Positions 1-5,969 of a stretch of DNA of 6,861 nt are shown piece after piece. A program made the position numbers and the translations under genes. Source of the stretch: an uncultured Lachnospiraceae bacterium (GTDB lineage: Bacteria; Bacillota; Clostridia; Lachnospirales; Lachnospiraceae); assembly GCA_910589195.1 (NCBI GenBank), contig CAJUTC010000084.1:1-6861 (forward strand), in the 5' to 3' direction. The notes beneath the pieces are model-generated. The model saw nothing but the letters and a program-made list of their open reading frames with translations, was not told the origin of the DNA and did not search any database. The stretch's first letter is position 1, and each line of letters opens with the position of its first letter.

Positions 1-1
1 G

Positions 2-448
2 TTATTTTCTCTTAGCAAACTTTTCTTTTGCGAATTCATATGCTTCCTGAATATATGGTTTTAACCCTTCAAACGTTTCCTCTGATGGATTCAGCACACA
101 GATCCACCCCATCCATCCATAAATGGGATGAGGTAATAATGTATCTATTGCTGTAAAATTATATTTCATTTCCACTATCCCGCCCGCTTTTGGACGTTTT
201 GGCACAGCTCCGAACAGACGGATAAACGAGTTGGTTCGGATACCCAGATTTACCCGGTAGATCCCTGGCCTGTTTAAATTCGATCCCTTATCATTGTCCC
301 CATCTTTCTCTTTTACAGTCAGTATGTACACTCCTCGTTTCAGCCTATGGTCGGGATTATAAAAAATCCCTTTTTCTCCCCAGCTCTCCACAAGGATACT
401 TCCCTCTAAGTTTTTCAGGCAATACGTTAAAATTTCATCCGCCACCAT
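2..448 (-). CDS. DUF6194 family protein
   Basis: Small soluble protein of unknown function, 148 residues from the chosen start. It shows the pattern I associate with DUF6194: an ESWGEKGIFYNPD segment near the N-terminus, then KDGDNDKGSNLNRPG, an LFG followed by a proline/arginine-rich turn, FTAIDTLLPHPIYGWMGW, and VLNPSEETFEGLKP before a charged C-terminal helix ending KFAKRK. There is no signal peptide or membrane segment. The frame is open back to an ATG at 469, but the ATG at 448 is preferred. An ideal AGGAGG lies six bases before it, inside the longer reading, while the 469 start has no ribosome site. The stop is at 2-4, so the gene is complete. It reads in the same direction as the regulator at 817-1491 but is 368 bases away, so a shared transcript is doubtful. 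Family assignment is from memory of conserved motifs; function is unknown. Confidence 0.8.
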   Translation of the reverse strand: MVADEILTYCLKNLEGSILVESWGEKGIFYNPDHRLKRGVYILTVKEKDGDNDKGSNLNRPGIYRVNLGIRTNSFIRLFGAVPKRPKAGGIVEMKYNFTAIDTLLPHPIYGWMGWICVLNPSEETFEGLKPYIQEAYEFAKEKFAKRK

Positions 449-816
449 ATCCTTCCTCCTCGTATCCATTCGGTTTGATTAATTATTCCAATATTTCTTT
501 TTAATTCTTTTAATGGAATCGATAACAAATTACATCCAAGCCGTTATGTCCGATATCATTGTACTATCCGCAGCCGCCAGGCTGCGGATAAGGATACGTT
601 TCCTTTTAGACTTTATGGTAAAAAGAAACATCTCAAAAGAATTCTATAAACTCCAGCTCCCTTAGGAGATTTGATAAAATAACGCCCAAACATTCTGGAA
701 AGAAACGAAAGCTGAAGTCTAAATCTCTGCTTTCCCCATTCTAGCTTTGAAACTTACCGCTGGTATGGCGCATCTGTCGGCATAGAAAATCCGCAATCTT
801 AAGCTGTACACTCTAT
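449..816. other. Gene-free stretch between DUF6194 and regulator genes
   Basis: No reading frame with a convincing start or ribosome site was found on either strand. The stretch holds the strong stem-loop at 565-590. It also holds a weaker inverted repeat, GAAAGC at 707-712 with GCTTTC at 729-734. On the minus strand that repeat is followed by GTTTCTTTCC, so it could be a weak terminator for the regulator gene about 85 bases after its stop. A 26-codon minus-strand frame begins at an ATG in this region but lacks a ribosome site and is not called. Confidence 0.5.
565..590. other. Perfect 11-bp stem-loop
   Basis: TATCCGCAGCC (565-575) pairs perfectly with GGCTGCGGATA (580-590) around a four-base loop GCCA. 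It is GC-rich in an AT-rich gap, so it stands out. It lies between two minus-strand genes, where a terminator is expected, but no T-run follows on the minus strand (GTACAATG). On the plus strand only a delayed CGTTTCCTTTT follows. It may be an atypical terminator, an mRNA-stabilising hairpin, or a copy of a dispersed palindromic repeat. Confidence 0.6.
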
Positions 817-1491
817 CTATTCTACCCCGCCGTTCTGTTTCGCAAAATTCCTTAAATGAAAGTAAACCGTGTTGACCGATATCTCCAGTTCATTGGCCAC
901 CAACTCCACTGAATTTTTAATCTCAAATACATTTTTCTTCTGCAACTGTCGGATAATTTCTTTGTTCCGGGCAGATGGCAGTATACTCTCATCATGATTC
1001 ACCAGATCTCTTGCCATAACCAATTCCTGATAAATAACTGCTGGTGAATTCTCCGTAAAATTTTCCTGTGCAAAAATCGAAGTATCCCGTGGGATCAGGT
1101 CATGGAAAAAGTGCATTAATGGCGTTCCTAAGTACAGGTTGATGCAGAGAAGCCCAATAATCCGGTTTTCATTCCCCCGAATTGCGATAGTTGCGGACTT
1201 CAAAGGCTCTCCTAGTTTATTCTTCGTAAAATATACGTAATGATCCGACATAGAAGGATCTTGAGCCAGCTTATCGTACATATCCAAAGCCAAATCTGTA
1301 ATCGGCGCACCCTCTTTTCTCCCTGTATGAAAGCCGTTTACAATTTTGATCACCGAATGATCAAAACTTTCTAATGTATGTAATATAATCTCATAGCTGG
1401 ATCCTAAATAAGCGGCTAAACCGTCTATAGTAGATTTATACGATTCCAAAATCATTTTTTCTTCCGGATCCAAGACAATCGTGGACTTCAT
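817..1491 (-). CDS. YheO-like PAS/helix-turn-helix transcriptional regulator
   Basis: DNA-binding regulator, 224 residues from the chosen start. The N-terminal half carries the YheO-type PAS-like sensor (PF08348 type): SSYEIILHTLESFDHSV, then IVNGFHTGRKEGAPITDLAL, and later SATIAIRGNENRIIGLLCIN. The C-terminal 50 residues match the DauR-type helix-turn-helix (PF13309 type): NKEIIRQLQKKNVFEIKN, then SVELVANELEISVNTVYFHL, the last part being the recognition helix. An in-frame GTG at 1500 would add three residues. However, the AGGTG that contains it is a well-placed ribosome site (six-base gap) for the ATG at 1491, which is preferred. The gene is divergent from the ridA-aminotransferase-antiporter operon across 289 bases, the usual place for a local regulator of that operon. 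Characterised relatives include DauR, which controls D-arginine catabolism; the ligand here is unknown. Family is secure, target is inferred. Confidence 0.88.
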   Translation of the reverse strand: MKSTIVLDPEEKMILESYKSTIDGLAAYLGSSYEIILHTLESFDHSVIKIVNGFHTGRKEGAPITDLALDMYDKLAQDPSMSDHYVYFTKNKLGEPLKSATIAIRGNENRIIGLLCINLYLGTPLMHFFHDLIPRDTSIFAQENFTENSPAVIYQELVMARDLVNHDESILPSARNKEIIRQLQKKNVFEIKNSVELVANELEISVNTVYFHLRNFAKQNGGVE

Positions 1492-1566
1492 ATCATTCAC
1501 CTGCTTTTTTCTTCTCTTACTCTCTTTTATCTGTCTTTTATGATTTCTTCGTTTTTCCTGCTTCTA

Positions 1567-1595
1567 ATTATACCCATTTTCACCGCAATTCTCAA
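1567..1595 (-). promoter_or_regulatory. Sigma-70/SigA-type promoter of the regulator gene
   Basis: On the minus strand, TTGAGA (1595-1590, five of six matches to TTGACA) is followed after exactly 17 bases by a perfect TATAAT (1572-1567). Transcription would start near 1560, giving a leader of about 70 bases before the ATG at 1491. A weak copy of the palindromic operator candidate (1598-1613) sits directly upstream of the -35 box, which would allow autoregulation. Confidence 0.75.
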
Positions 1596-1597
1596 TA

Positions 1598-1613
1598 CTA
1601 AAATCATTTTTGG
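1598..1613. promoter_or_regulatory. Weak operator-like copy next to regulator promoter
   Basis: CTAAAATCATTTTTGG keeps the left half CTAAAAT of the 16-bp palindrome found at 1691 and matches five of seven bases in the right half. It ends two bases from the -35 box of the regulator promoter. In AT-rich DNA such a match could be chance, so its weight comes mainly from its position. Confidence 0.3.
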
Positions 1614-1658
1614 TTGTTTTATCGCTTATTAGCGTTTTTTCGTTAATATGCATAATTA

Positions 1659-1674
1659 TATTAATTTATTTTAG
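1659..1674. promoter_or_regulatory. Half-conserved operator-like copy
   Basis: This 16-base stretch ends in AATTTATTTTAG and matches 12 of 16 bases of the palindrome at 1691-1706, with the right half intact and the left half degraded. It begins 32 bp before the first strong copy. It could be an auxiliary half-site or only reflect the local AT bias. Confidence 0.25.
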
Positions 1675-1690
1675 CTATATTGCTAATAGA

Positions 1691-1746
1691 CTAAAATTTA
1701 TTTTAGTATTAGAATCTAATTCATAAATAACTAAAATTTATTTTAA
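1691..1746. promoter_or_regulatory. Tandem 16-bp palindromic operator candidates
   Basis: CTAAAATTTATTTTAG (1691-1706) is a perfect 7-bp inverted repeat with a two-base centre. The same sequence, differing only in the last base (CTAAAATTTATTTTAA), recurs at 1731-1746, exactly 40 bp downstream or about four helical turns, so both face the same side of the DNA. A third small palindrome, ATTAGA-A-TCTAAT (1708-1720), lies between them. The second copy ends 34 bases before the ridA start. A weak promoter could be TTGCTA (1680-1685) with TAGTAT (1704-1709), which would enclose the first copy and suit repression; this promoter call is uncertain. The likely binder is the divergent YheO-like regulator (inference). 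Confidence 0.55.
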
Positions 1747-1780
1747 TCGAAATTCCAAAAAATCAAAAAGGAGAGTCATC

Positions 1781-2155
1781 ATGAACGTCATCACTACCAA
1801 AAACGCGCCGGCAGCCATCGGGCCTTATTCTCAAGGAATCATTAGTGGAAATACCGTCTACTGTTCAGGGCAGATTCCGGTTAATCCGGAAACCGGCGCT
1901 CCTGCCGAAGGCGGAATAACAGCTCAAACAGAGCAATCCTGCAAAAATGTTGCCGCTGTACTGGAAGCTGCCGGTACAAGTATGAAAAACGTAATCAAAA
2001 CCACTTGTTTTCTTGCGGATATGGCAGACTTTGCCGCATTTAATGAAGTGTATGCCAAGTATTTCACCTCCCATCCGACCCGCAGCTGCGTTGCCGTCAA
2101 AGATCTTCCAAAAAACGTTTTATGCGAAATTGAAGCAGTTGCGGAATTATCATAA
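1781..2155 (+). CDS. ridA: RidA family reactive enamine/imine deaminase
   Basis: Full-length RidA/YjgF/UK114 protein, 124 residues, cytosolic and normally a homotrimer. The family hydrolyses reactive enamines and imines, such as 2-aminoacrylate made by PLP enzymes, to keto acids plus ammonia, protecting PLP-dependent enzymes from damage. Family marks are present: GPYSQG (14-19, with Tyr16), YCSGQIPVNPETG (27-39), a TTCFLADMADFAAFNEVY run (74-91), and the C-terminal signature with Arg101 in PTRSCVAV and Glu116 in CEIEAVA. The 15-residue spacing equals that of the catalytic Arg105 and Glu120 of E. coli-type RidA, so the active site looks intact. The start has AGGAGA eight bases upstream. It is the first gene of a plus-strand operon with an aminotransferase and an NhaC-type carrier. 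The PLP-enzyme neighbour suggests a dedicated rather than housekeeping copy (inference). Confidence 0.93.
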   Translation: MNVITTKNAPAAIGPYSQGIISGNTVYCSGQIPVNPETGAPAEGGITAQTEQSCKNVAAVLEAAGTSMKNVIKTTCFLADMADFAAFNEVYAKYFTSHPTRSCVAVKDLPKNVLCEIEAVAELS

Positions 2156-2169
2156 GAATTCCTCAGGGC

Positions 2170-2189
2170 AGAAGGTTATTTATCCTTCT
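2170..2189 (+). other. Small hairpin in the ridA-aminotransferase gap
   Basis: AGAAGG (2170-2175) pairs with CCTTCT (2184-2189) around an eight-base AT loop, 15 bases after the ridA stop. No T-run follows, so it is unlikely to be a full terminator. It may mark a processing or attenuation point within the 105-base gap, and could let ridA and the downstream genes be expressed at different levels. Confidence 0.3.
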
Positions 2190-2260
2190 AACACACATCC
2201 TTATTTCATGATCTTAGAATGGAAAGACAAAAAAATCATAAGAAAGGAATGGTAAACAAG

Positions 2261-3490
2261 ATGAACAAGATTAAAGAATTAATGAAACCAGCTTTTGCAA
2301 ACGTAGACGGAGGTTTATTTTCTGTAGCAGAAAAAGCGGATGTAGGCGATGTTCAGGAACGGATGAAACAAATGGGTGTGGCCATGATGAGCTGGGCCGA
2401 TCCCTTTATGCCAGATCCCTCTTTACCGGAAACGGTAAAAAAAGCCGCCATTGAAGCCATCGAAAACGGTATCCCCGCCCACTATATCATGCCTATCGGA
2501 AGTCCTGATTTAAAGGTGCTGATTGCCAAGAGAACAAAAGAAAAATTCGGAATTGAGCTGGATCCCCAGCGAAACATTATCATCAATCCCGGATCCGACG
2601 TAGGGTTAATGTTTGCTATGGCTCCATGGATTAACCCGGGCGATGAAGTAATGGTGCACGATCCCAGTTATGGAAGCAATTTTTTAAACGCAGAACTTCT
2701 TGGCGGCGTAACCGTCCGTGTCCCCAGCTACGAGGAAGACGACTGGCATCTTCGAATTGAAGAATATGAAAAGCGTCTTACCGATAAAACCAAGATGGTA
2801 CTTCTGACAAACCCGAATAATCCAACCTGCGTCTGCTACACGAAAGAAGAGCTGGAAAAGCTGGCCCAGTTCTGTATAAAAAATAACCTGGTCTGCGTGG
2901 TGGATCAGGCTTTTGAGGATTCTGTATTTGACGGAAAAGCAATGACCTGCATGGCAGCTTTGCCGGGAATGTGGGAGCGCACGGTTACTGTCTGCTCCAC
3001 CTCAAAGGGCATGGCATTAAGCGGTCTTCGAGTGGGATGGATTTATGCTAACGACGTGATCATGGACACCTATTTCGGATCTGCGGTAAATATGCAGGGA
3101 GCTACAAGCACTTTAGGGCAGTTAGCTGTAATGCCCGCCTTTGAAGATGACCACTTTATCCAGGACTATCTGGTAAAATACGACAATCGGCGGAAATATG
3201 CCTACGATTTATTTAACTCCATTCCGGGCGTTTCCATGAAAATGCCGGAAGCAACCTTCTTAATTTGGATCAATATCTCCAAGCTGGGCACTTCGACCGA
3301 AGTGACAAACTATCTGATCGAAGAAGCCCGTGTCAATGTCAACGACGGAAAATTCTATGGCAGTATGGGAAGCGGCCATCTGCGGGTCGTTACCGGATGT
3401 TTCTGGGAAGACAAAGACTGCTTCAACGCCTTAGACCGGATGGGTATGGCGCTCCGTAAACTTGGCAAAGAAAAAGGAATCACCTCATAG
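2261..3490 (+). CDS. PLP-dependent class I/II aminotransferase
   Basis: Fold-type I PLP enzyme, 409 residues from the chosen start, full length for the family. Catalytic landmarks in order, with aspartate-aminotransferase equivalents: Asn187 in NPNNPT (Asn194), Asp215 in VVDQAFED (Asp222), the Schiff-base Lys249 in STSKGMALSGLRVGW (Lys258), Arg257 (Arg266) and Arg375 in GHLRVVTG (Arg386, binding the substrate carboxylate). The residue normally Tyr225, which contacts the PLP 3'-oxygen, is Phe218 here. The frame is open upstream to ATGs at 2219 and 2249. The 2261 ATG is preferred because AAAGGA (2243-2248) lies 12 bases before it, although that gap is a little long and 2249 cannot be fully excluded. 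It follows ridA by 105 bases and precedes the antiporter by 17. The substrate is not predictable; transamination of an imported amino acid is likely, with lyase or racemase activity as alternatives. Confidence 0.9.
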   Translation: MNKIKELMKPAFANVDGGLFSVAEKADVGDVQERMKQMGVAMMSWADPFMPDPSLPETVKKAAIEAIENGIPAHYIMPIGSPDLKVLIAKRTKEKFGIELDPQRNIIINPGSDVGLMFAMAPWINPGDEVMVHDPSYGSNFLNAELLGGVTVRVPSYEEDDWHLRIEEYEKRLTDKTKMVLLTNPNNPTCVCYTKEELEKLAQFCIKNNLVCVVDQAFEDSVFDGKAMTCMAALPGMWERTVTVCSTSKGMALSGLRVGWIYANDVIMDTYFGSAVNMQGATSTLGQLAVMPAFEDDHFIQDYLVKYDNRRKYAYDLFNSIPGVSMKMPEATFLIWINISKLGTSTEVTNYLIEEARVNVNDGKFYGSMGSGHLRVVTGCFWEDKDCFNALDRMGMALRKLGKEKGITS

Positions 3491-3507
3491 GACAAAAGGA
3501 GATCTGT

Positions 3508-4887
3508 ATGGAAGAAAATAAAAACCTCACATTTCGGGGAGGAATGGCTTTTTCCCTGGTTCCCGTTCTGATTTATGTCATTTTTTGTATCATTCTTTTT
3601 ATCGGATTTAAAGCATTTAATATGGAAGCTCTTGCTGTAGGCGGCTTCTTGGGACTTTTAATCGGCGGTCTTTTCTGCAAAAGCTACTCCGCCTATTGGG
3701 AAAGCGCCATAAAAGGAATCTCTTCAATTACCTCCGTATCTGTCATCGTTATTCTGCTTCTTGTTGGTATGTTCAGTCAGCTAATTAAAATATGCGGAAT
3801 CTCCAGCGGATTTGTCTGGCTGGCCAACAGCATCGGATTAAAAAATGGACTTTTCGTCGCTTTTACTTTTCTGGCTGCCTGCATCGTTTCTACCGCTACC
3901 GGCTCTTCCATCGGCACCATGTTTATCGCATTCCCCATCTTCTACCCGGCAGGCATGATTTTAGGAGCAGGTCCTATGTGGATGGCAGGATGCATTGTAT
4001 CCGGAGCAATTTTCGGGGATAATCTTGCCCCTGTATCCGATACCACGATCGCATCCGCCTCCAGCCAGCTATTTAAAGACGGGCGTACCGCAGATATCGG
4101 CGGCGTAGTTGTCAGCAGGCTTCGTTACTCTCTGGCGGCTGGGATCCCCACTATCATAATTTTCGCCATAGCAGGCGGAATCGGCGGAACCTACCAGGGC
4201 GGCGCCATTGAAGCCGCCTCAAACCCCGTTACCTTGTTTATGCTGATTCCTGTAGCATTAATGCTTTTTGTTTCCACCAAAACCAGGAATATCTTTGCCG
4301 GTATTTTAGCAGGACTCTTTGTAGGCACTGCGGTAGGTCTGGGCACCGGTCTTTTCACCTTTGCCGATGTGTTTGCCAATGATCCTGCAAATAATGTGGC
4401 CGTAGGTTTCTTAATAGACGGAATTAACGGAATCCTTCCCACTGTCGCTCTTGTAATCTCCGTGTTCGGCATTATGGGAGTGTTAACTGACGCCGGAATG
4501 CTGGATTTTGTAGCTGAGTCTATCCTGCACAGCAATGCGGCCAAAACCGAAAGCGGCGCAGAATTAATCTGTATGTTGGGTATTTCCGCAACCACAATTT
4601 TATTCGGCGGCGTTACCAGCGCATCTATTCTCACCTTCGGTCCCATTTTAAATAAAATCGGATCCGCCAAACATATCCACCCTTACCGCCGGGCAAACTT
4701 GCTTACCGGAACTGCCAACAGCCTGCCGGCAATCGTACCTTTTTTAAGTACATTCGTATTTATCGGATCCGCACTGACCGGACTGTCGCCTATGTTGGTA
4801 GCCGGCGGCTCTGTGTATGCGTTCATGCTGTTCTTTGTCTTCCTCTTCGCCTCTATTACCGGATGGGGAAGGATGATGGAGGAATAA
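3508..4887 (+). CDS. NhaC family Na+/H+ antiporter-type transporter
   Basis: Polytopic inner-membrane carrier of 459 residues, with roughly eleven to twelve hydrophobic segments by eye, the first at about 14-34. The family signature GAIFGDNLAPVSDTTIASA is present, with GDNLAPVSDTT at 170-180. STATGSSIGTMF precedes it, and a second loop, FGGVTSASILTFGP, near the C-terminus resembles another conserved re-entrant region. NhaC-type proteins exchange Na+ and H+, but several members swap organic acids or amino acids (for example malate/lactate exchange by MleN). Given the RidA and aminotransferase neighbours, uptake or exchange of an amino acid or its product is more likely than salt tolerance (inference). 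The start has AAAGGAG six bases upstream. It lies 17 bases after the aminotransferase stop, so the two are almost certainly cotranscribed. No clear terminator follows the stop. Confidence 0.9.
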   Translation: MEENKNLTFRGGMAFSLVPVLIYVIFCIILFIGFKAFNMEALAVGGFLGLLIGGLFCKSYSAYWESAIKGISSITSVSVIVILLLVGMFSQLIKICGISSGFVWLANSIGLKNGLFVAFTFLAACIVSTATGSSIGTMFIAFPIFYPAGMILGAGPMWMAGCIVSGAIFGDNLAPVSDTTIASASSQLFKDGRTADIGGVVVSRLRYSLAAGIPTIIIFAIAGGIGGTYQGGAIEAASNPVTLFMLIPVALMLFVSTKTRNIFAGILAGLFVGTAVGLGTGLFTFADVFANDPANNVAVGFLIDGINGILPTVALVISVFGIMGVLTDAGMLDFVAESILHSNAAKTESGAELICMLGISATTILFGGVTSASILTFGPILNKIGSAKHIHPYRRANLLTGTANSLPAIVPFLSTFVFIGSALTGLSPMLVAGGSVYAFMLFFVFLFASITGWGRMMEE

Positions 4888-5237
4888 TATCATTAAAATA
4901 GAAGGAAGAGAAACAAAAAAATACTATCTGGAATGTCAAAGCAGTACCGATAACAGCTACAGATGATATCCAATGGGATTAAGGAATATTTCGTCAGCAT
5001 CTTTATTCTGATATAAAACATATGCTGCATTATATGCGCATATTGCCTTGCCACAGTTATAATCTTTTTCGTTTCAATATAATGATTTAAAATTCCCCTG
5101 CCTTTTGTCACAACTACAATCCCCTATTTTCTGTAAATAAACTTCCCCGGTGCAAGCATCGGGGAATGTACCCTCCTATAATTCAATTGTTCGTATCCAT
5201 TACATATTTTCTATATAGTTTATATTTTTATCAGTTT
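4888..5237. other. Gene-free stretch after the antiporter operon
   Basis: AT-rich DNA with no supported gene. A 72-codon minus-strand frame (4893-5111) has no ribosome site, low-complexity phenylalanine/leucine content at its end and no recognisable motif, so it is left out. A short plus-strand open stretch ending near 4980 has no start codon. No T-tailed hairpin was found directly after the antiporter stop, so the plus-strand operon either reads on or ends by another route. The only clear structure is the stem-loop at 5143-5166. Confidence 0.5.
5143..5166 (-). terminator. Possible terminator of the BrnT-like unit
   Basis: TTCCCCGGTG (5143-5152) pairs with CATCGGGGAA (5157-5166) around a CAAG loop, giving ten pairs with one G-T. 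Read on the minus strand it is followed by GTTTATTT, a moderate U-tract. That fits termination of the minus-strand unit whose last frame stops at 5238. On the plus strand no T-run follows, so it fits the antiporter operon less well. Confidence 0.45.
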
Positions 5238-5416
5238 TTAAACCTTTTTCTTACGATTTCGCTGCACAACTGCACTCTTAAATGCCTTCGTCATGGCTGG
5301 TGACAATTCCTTACAATCCTCATCAAAATTTATAGGACTTTTTTTGCCTCTTCAACTTCTTTAAGTTGTTCTTCTGTAGGTTTTTGTCCACTTTCAATAA
5401 CTAATGTTCTGGTCAT
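5238..5416 (-). pseudogene. Small BrnT-partner (antitoxin-like) gene split by a -1 shift
   Basis: An ATG at 5416 with an excellent AAAGGAG seven bases upstream opens a frame reading MTRTLVIESGQKPTEEQLKEV and then EEAKKVL, stopping at 5330-5332 after 28 codons. The homologous-looking continuation lies in another frame: PINFDEDCKELSPAMTKAFK, then SAVVQRNRKKKV, with a stop at 5238-5240. The frames join if one base is added, or one is read twice, at the run of seven A (minus strand, 5345-5339), giving 59 residues. Short acidic-then-basic proteins with GQKPT, an FDED-type centre and a basic tail often follow BrnT toxins in clostridia, so an antitoxin role is likely (from memory and context). The start overlaps the end of the BrnT-like frame by 23 bases, as in toxin-antitoxin pairs. 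It may be a mutated gene, a homopolymer sequencing error, or a -1 frameshifted gene. Confidence 0.65.
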
Positions 5417-5903
5417 AATAAAGCTCCTTTTCTGCATTTGTTGCAAGTCTAGCTGAAATTAATCTAATCGTTTCTTTTCTTTCCATGAATACTACAAACA
5501 ATACATCTCCAGCCTTCCCTATCGCAATACATCTATCCTCATCAACACTATGCTCAAAATCAAACATTTCAATATAATAAGGATCATCAAACACATATGC
5601 TGCTGTTTCAAAAGAAATCTTATGTTGCAGGTTCCCCTCTGCGGAAACCTCCACGCCCTTGCCATGCTTGTAGTCGATGATATACAGCGTCCCAGCTGCA
5701 ATAATGACGCAGTCGCCAGTGCCGAATCCCTCCTCCATATACCAGGAGAAATCAAGCCGCTGCCCGATCAGCGCCACAGGGTCTTTGCAGGTTTTTACTG
5801 TTTCTTCCACAAGGGAAAGGACATACTTCGCATAGCCGCAAGCGCATTTCTCCGTTTCCTCGTCATAGAACGCAAACCCCTCCGTGGGATCTTTAGTTTC
5901 CAT
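5394..5903 (-). CDS. Chimeric ORF: DUF2800 fragment fused to truncated BrnT toxin
   Basis: One open frame of 169 residues made from two unrelated families. Residues 1-93 are an internal piece of DUF2800, a phage/ICE nuclease-like family. It includes YVLSLVEE, QRLDFSWYMEEGFGTGDCVII and YIIDYKHGKGVEVSAEGN, retaining a PD-(D/E)xK-like Asp64 and Asp77-Tyr-Lys79. Residues 94-169 are the body of a BrnT ribonuclease toxin (RelE-like fold): HKISFETAAYVFDDP, then HSVDEDRCIAIGKAG, LFVVFMERKETIRLISARLAT and a final EKELYY. About 20 N-terminal BrnT residues are missing, and the usual C-terminal part of DUF2800 is absent. Base composition changes from GC-rich to AT-rich at the join (about 5622-5630). The ATG at 5903 lies inside the DUF2800 homology and has no clear ribosome site, so expression as a fusion is uncertain. 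Most likely a recombination relic; a functional chimera cannot be excluded. Confidence 0.7.
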   Translation of the reverse strand: METKDPTEGFAFYDEETEKCACGYAKYVLSLVEETVKTCKDPVALIGQRLDFSWYMEEGFGTGDCVIIAAGTLYIIDYKHGKGVEVSAEGNLQHKISFETAAYVFDDPYYIEMFDFEHSVDEDRCIAIGKAGDVLFVVFMERKETIRLISARLATNAEKELYYDQNISY

Positions 5904-5960
5904 GCCCAGGGACAGCCACAGCTTGTGTTAGAACAAGCTGTGGGCATCGGTGCCCTCACT
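5625..5960 (-). pseudogene. DUF2800 (phage/ICE nuclease-like) gene remnant
   Basis: The DUF2800 homology does not begin at the ATG at 5903. In the same frame upstream it reads EGTDAHSLF, a stop (TAA at 5928-5930), then HKLWLSLG and METKDP. Intact relatives typically have a conserved stretch like EGTxAHxLxEHKL here, so a Glu codon seems to have become TAA. The N-terminal start and the long C-terminal part are missing, and the 3' side ends abruptly at the BrnT join. DUF2800 proteins of phages and integrative elements are much longer. This marks the region as decayed mobile-element DNA. Confidence 0.65.
5916..5943. repeat. 11-bp inverted repeat inside the DUF2800 remnant
   Basis: CCACAGCTTGT (5916-5926) and ACAAGCTGTGG (5933-5943) are perfect inverted copies around a six-base GTTAGA centre. 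The in-frame TAA of the remnant lies in this centre. The two arms encode parts of the DUF2800 frame on either side of the stop, so the repeat may be incidental, or the stop may have arisen by a templated (quasi-palindrome) mutation. Confidence 0.5.
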
Positions 5961-5969
5961 TCCTCCGTA

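Noticed and set aside
449..469. Longer start of the DUF6194 gene at 469
   Set aside because: The extra codons contain the AGGAGG ribosome site for the ATG at 448, and no site precedes 469.
1623..1640. CGCT-TATT-AGCG followed by six T, terminator-like
   Set aside because: Only four stem pairs and no plus-strand gene upstream to terminate; better seen as chance in AT-rich promoter DNA.
2219..2260. Longer start of the aminotransferase at 2219
   Set aside because: No ribosome site before 2219; the added lysine-rich residues look like translated leader containing the AAAGGA site.
4191..4670. 159-codon minus-strand frame inside the antiporter gene
   Set aside because: It lies opposite a clearly conserved membrane protein; its proline/alanine-rich product matches nothing I know and reflects codon bias of the real gene.
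4893..5111. 72-codon minus-strand frame after the antiporter
   Set aside because: No ribosome site, AT-driven composition, and an ending of only phenylalanines and leucines.
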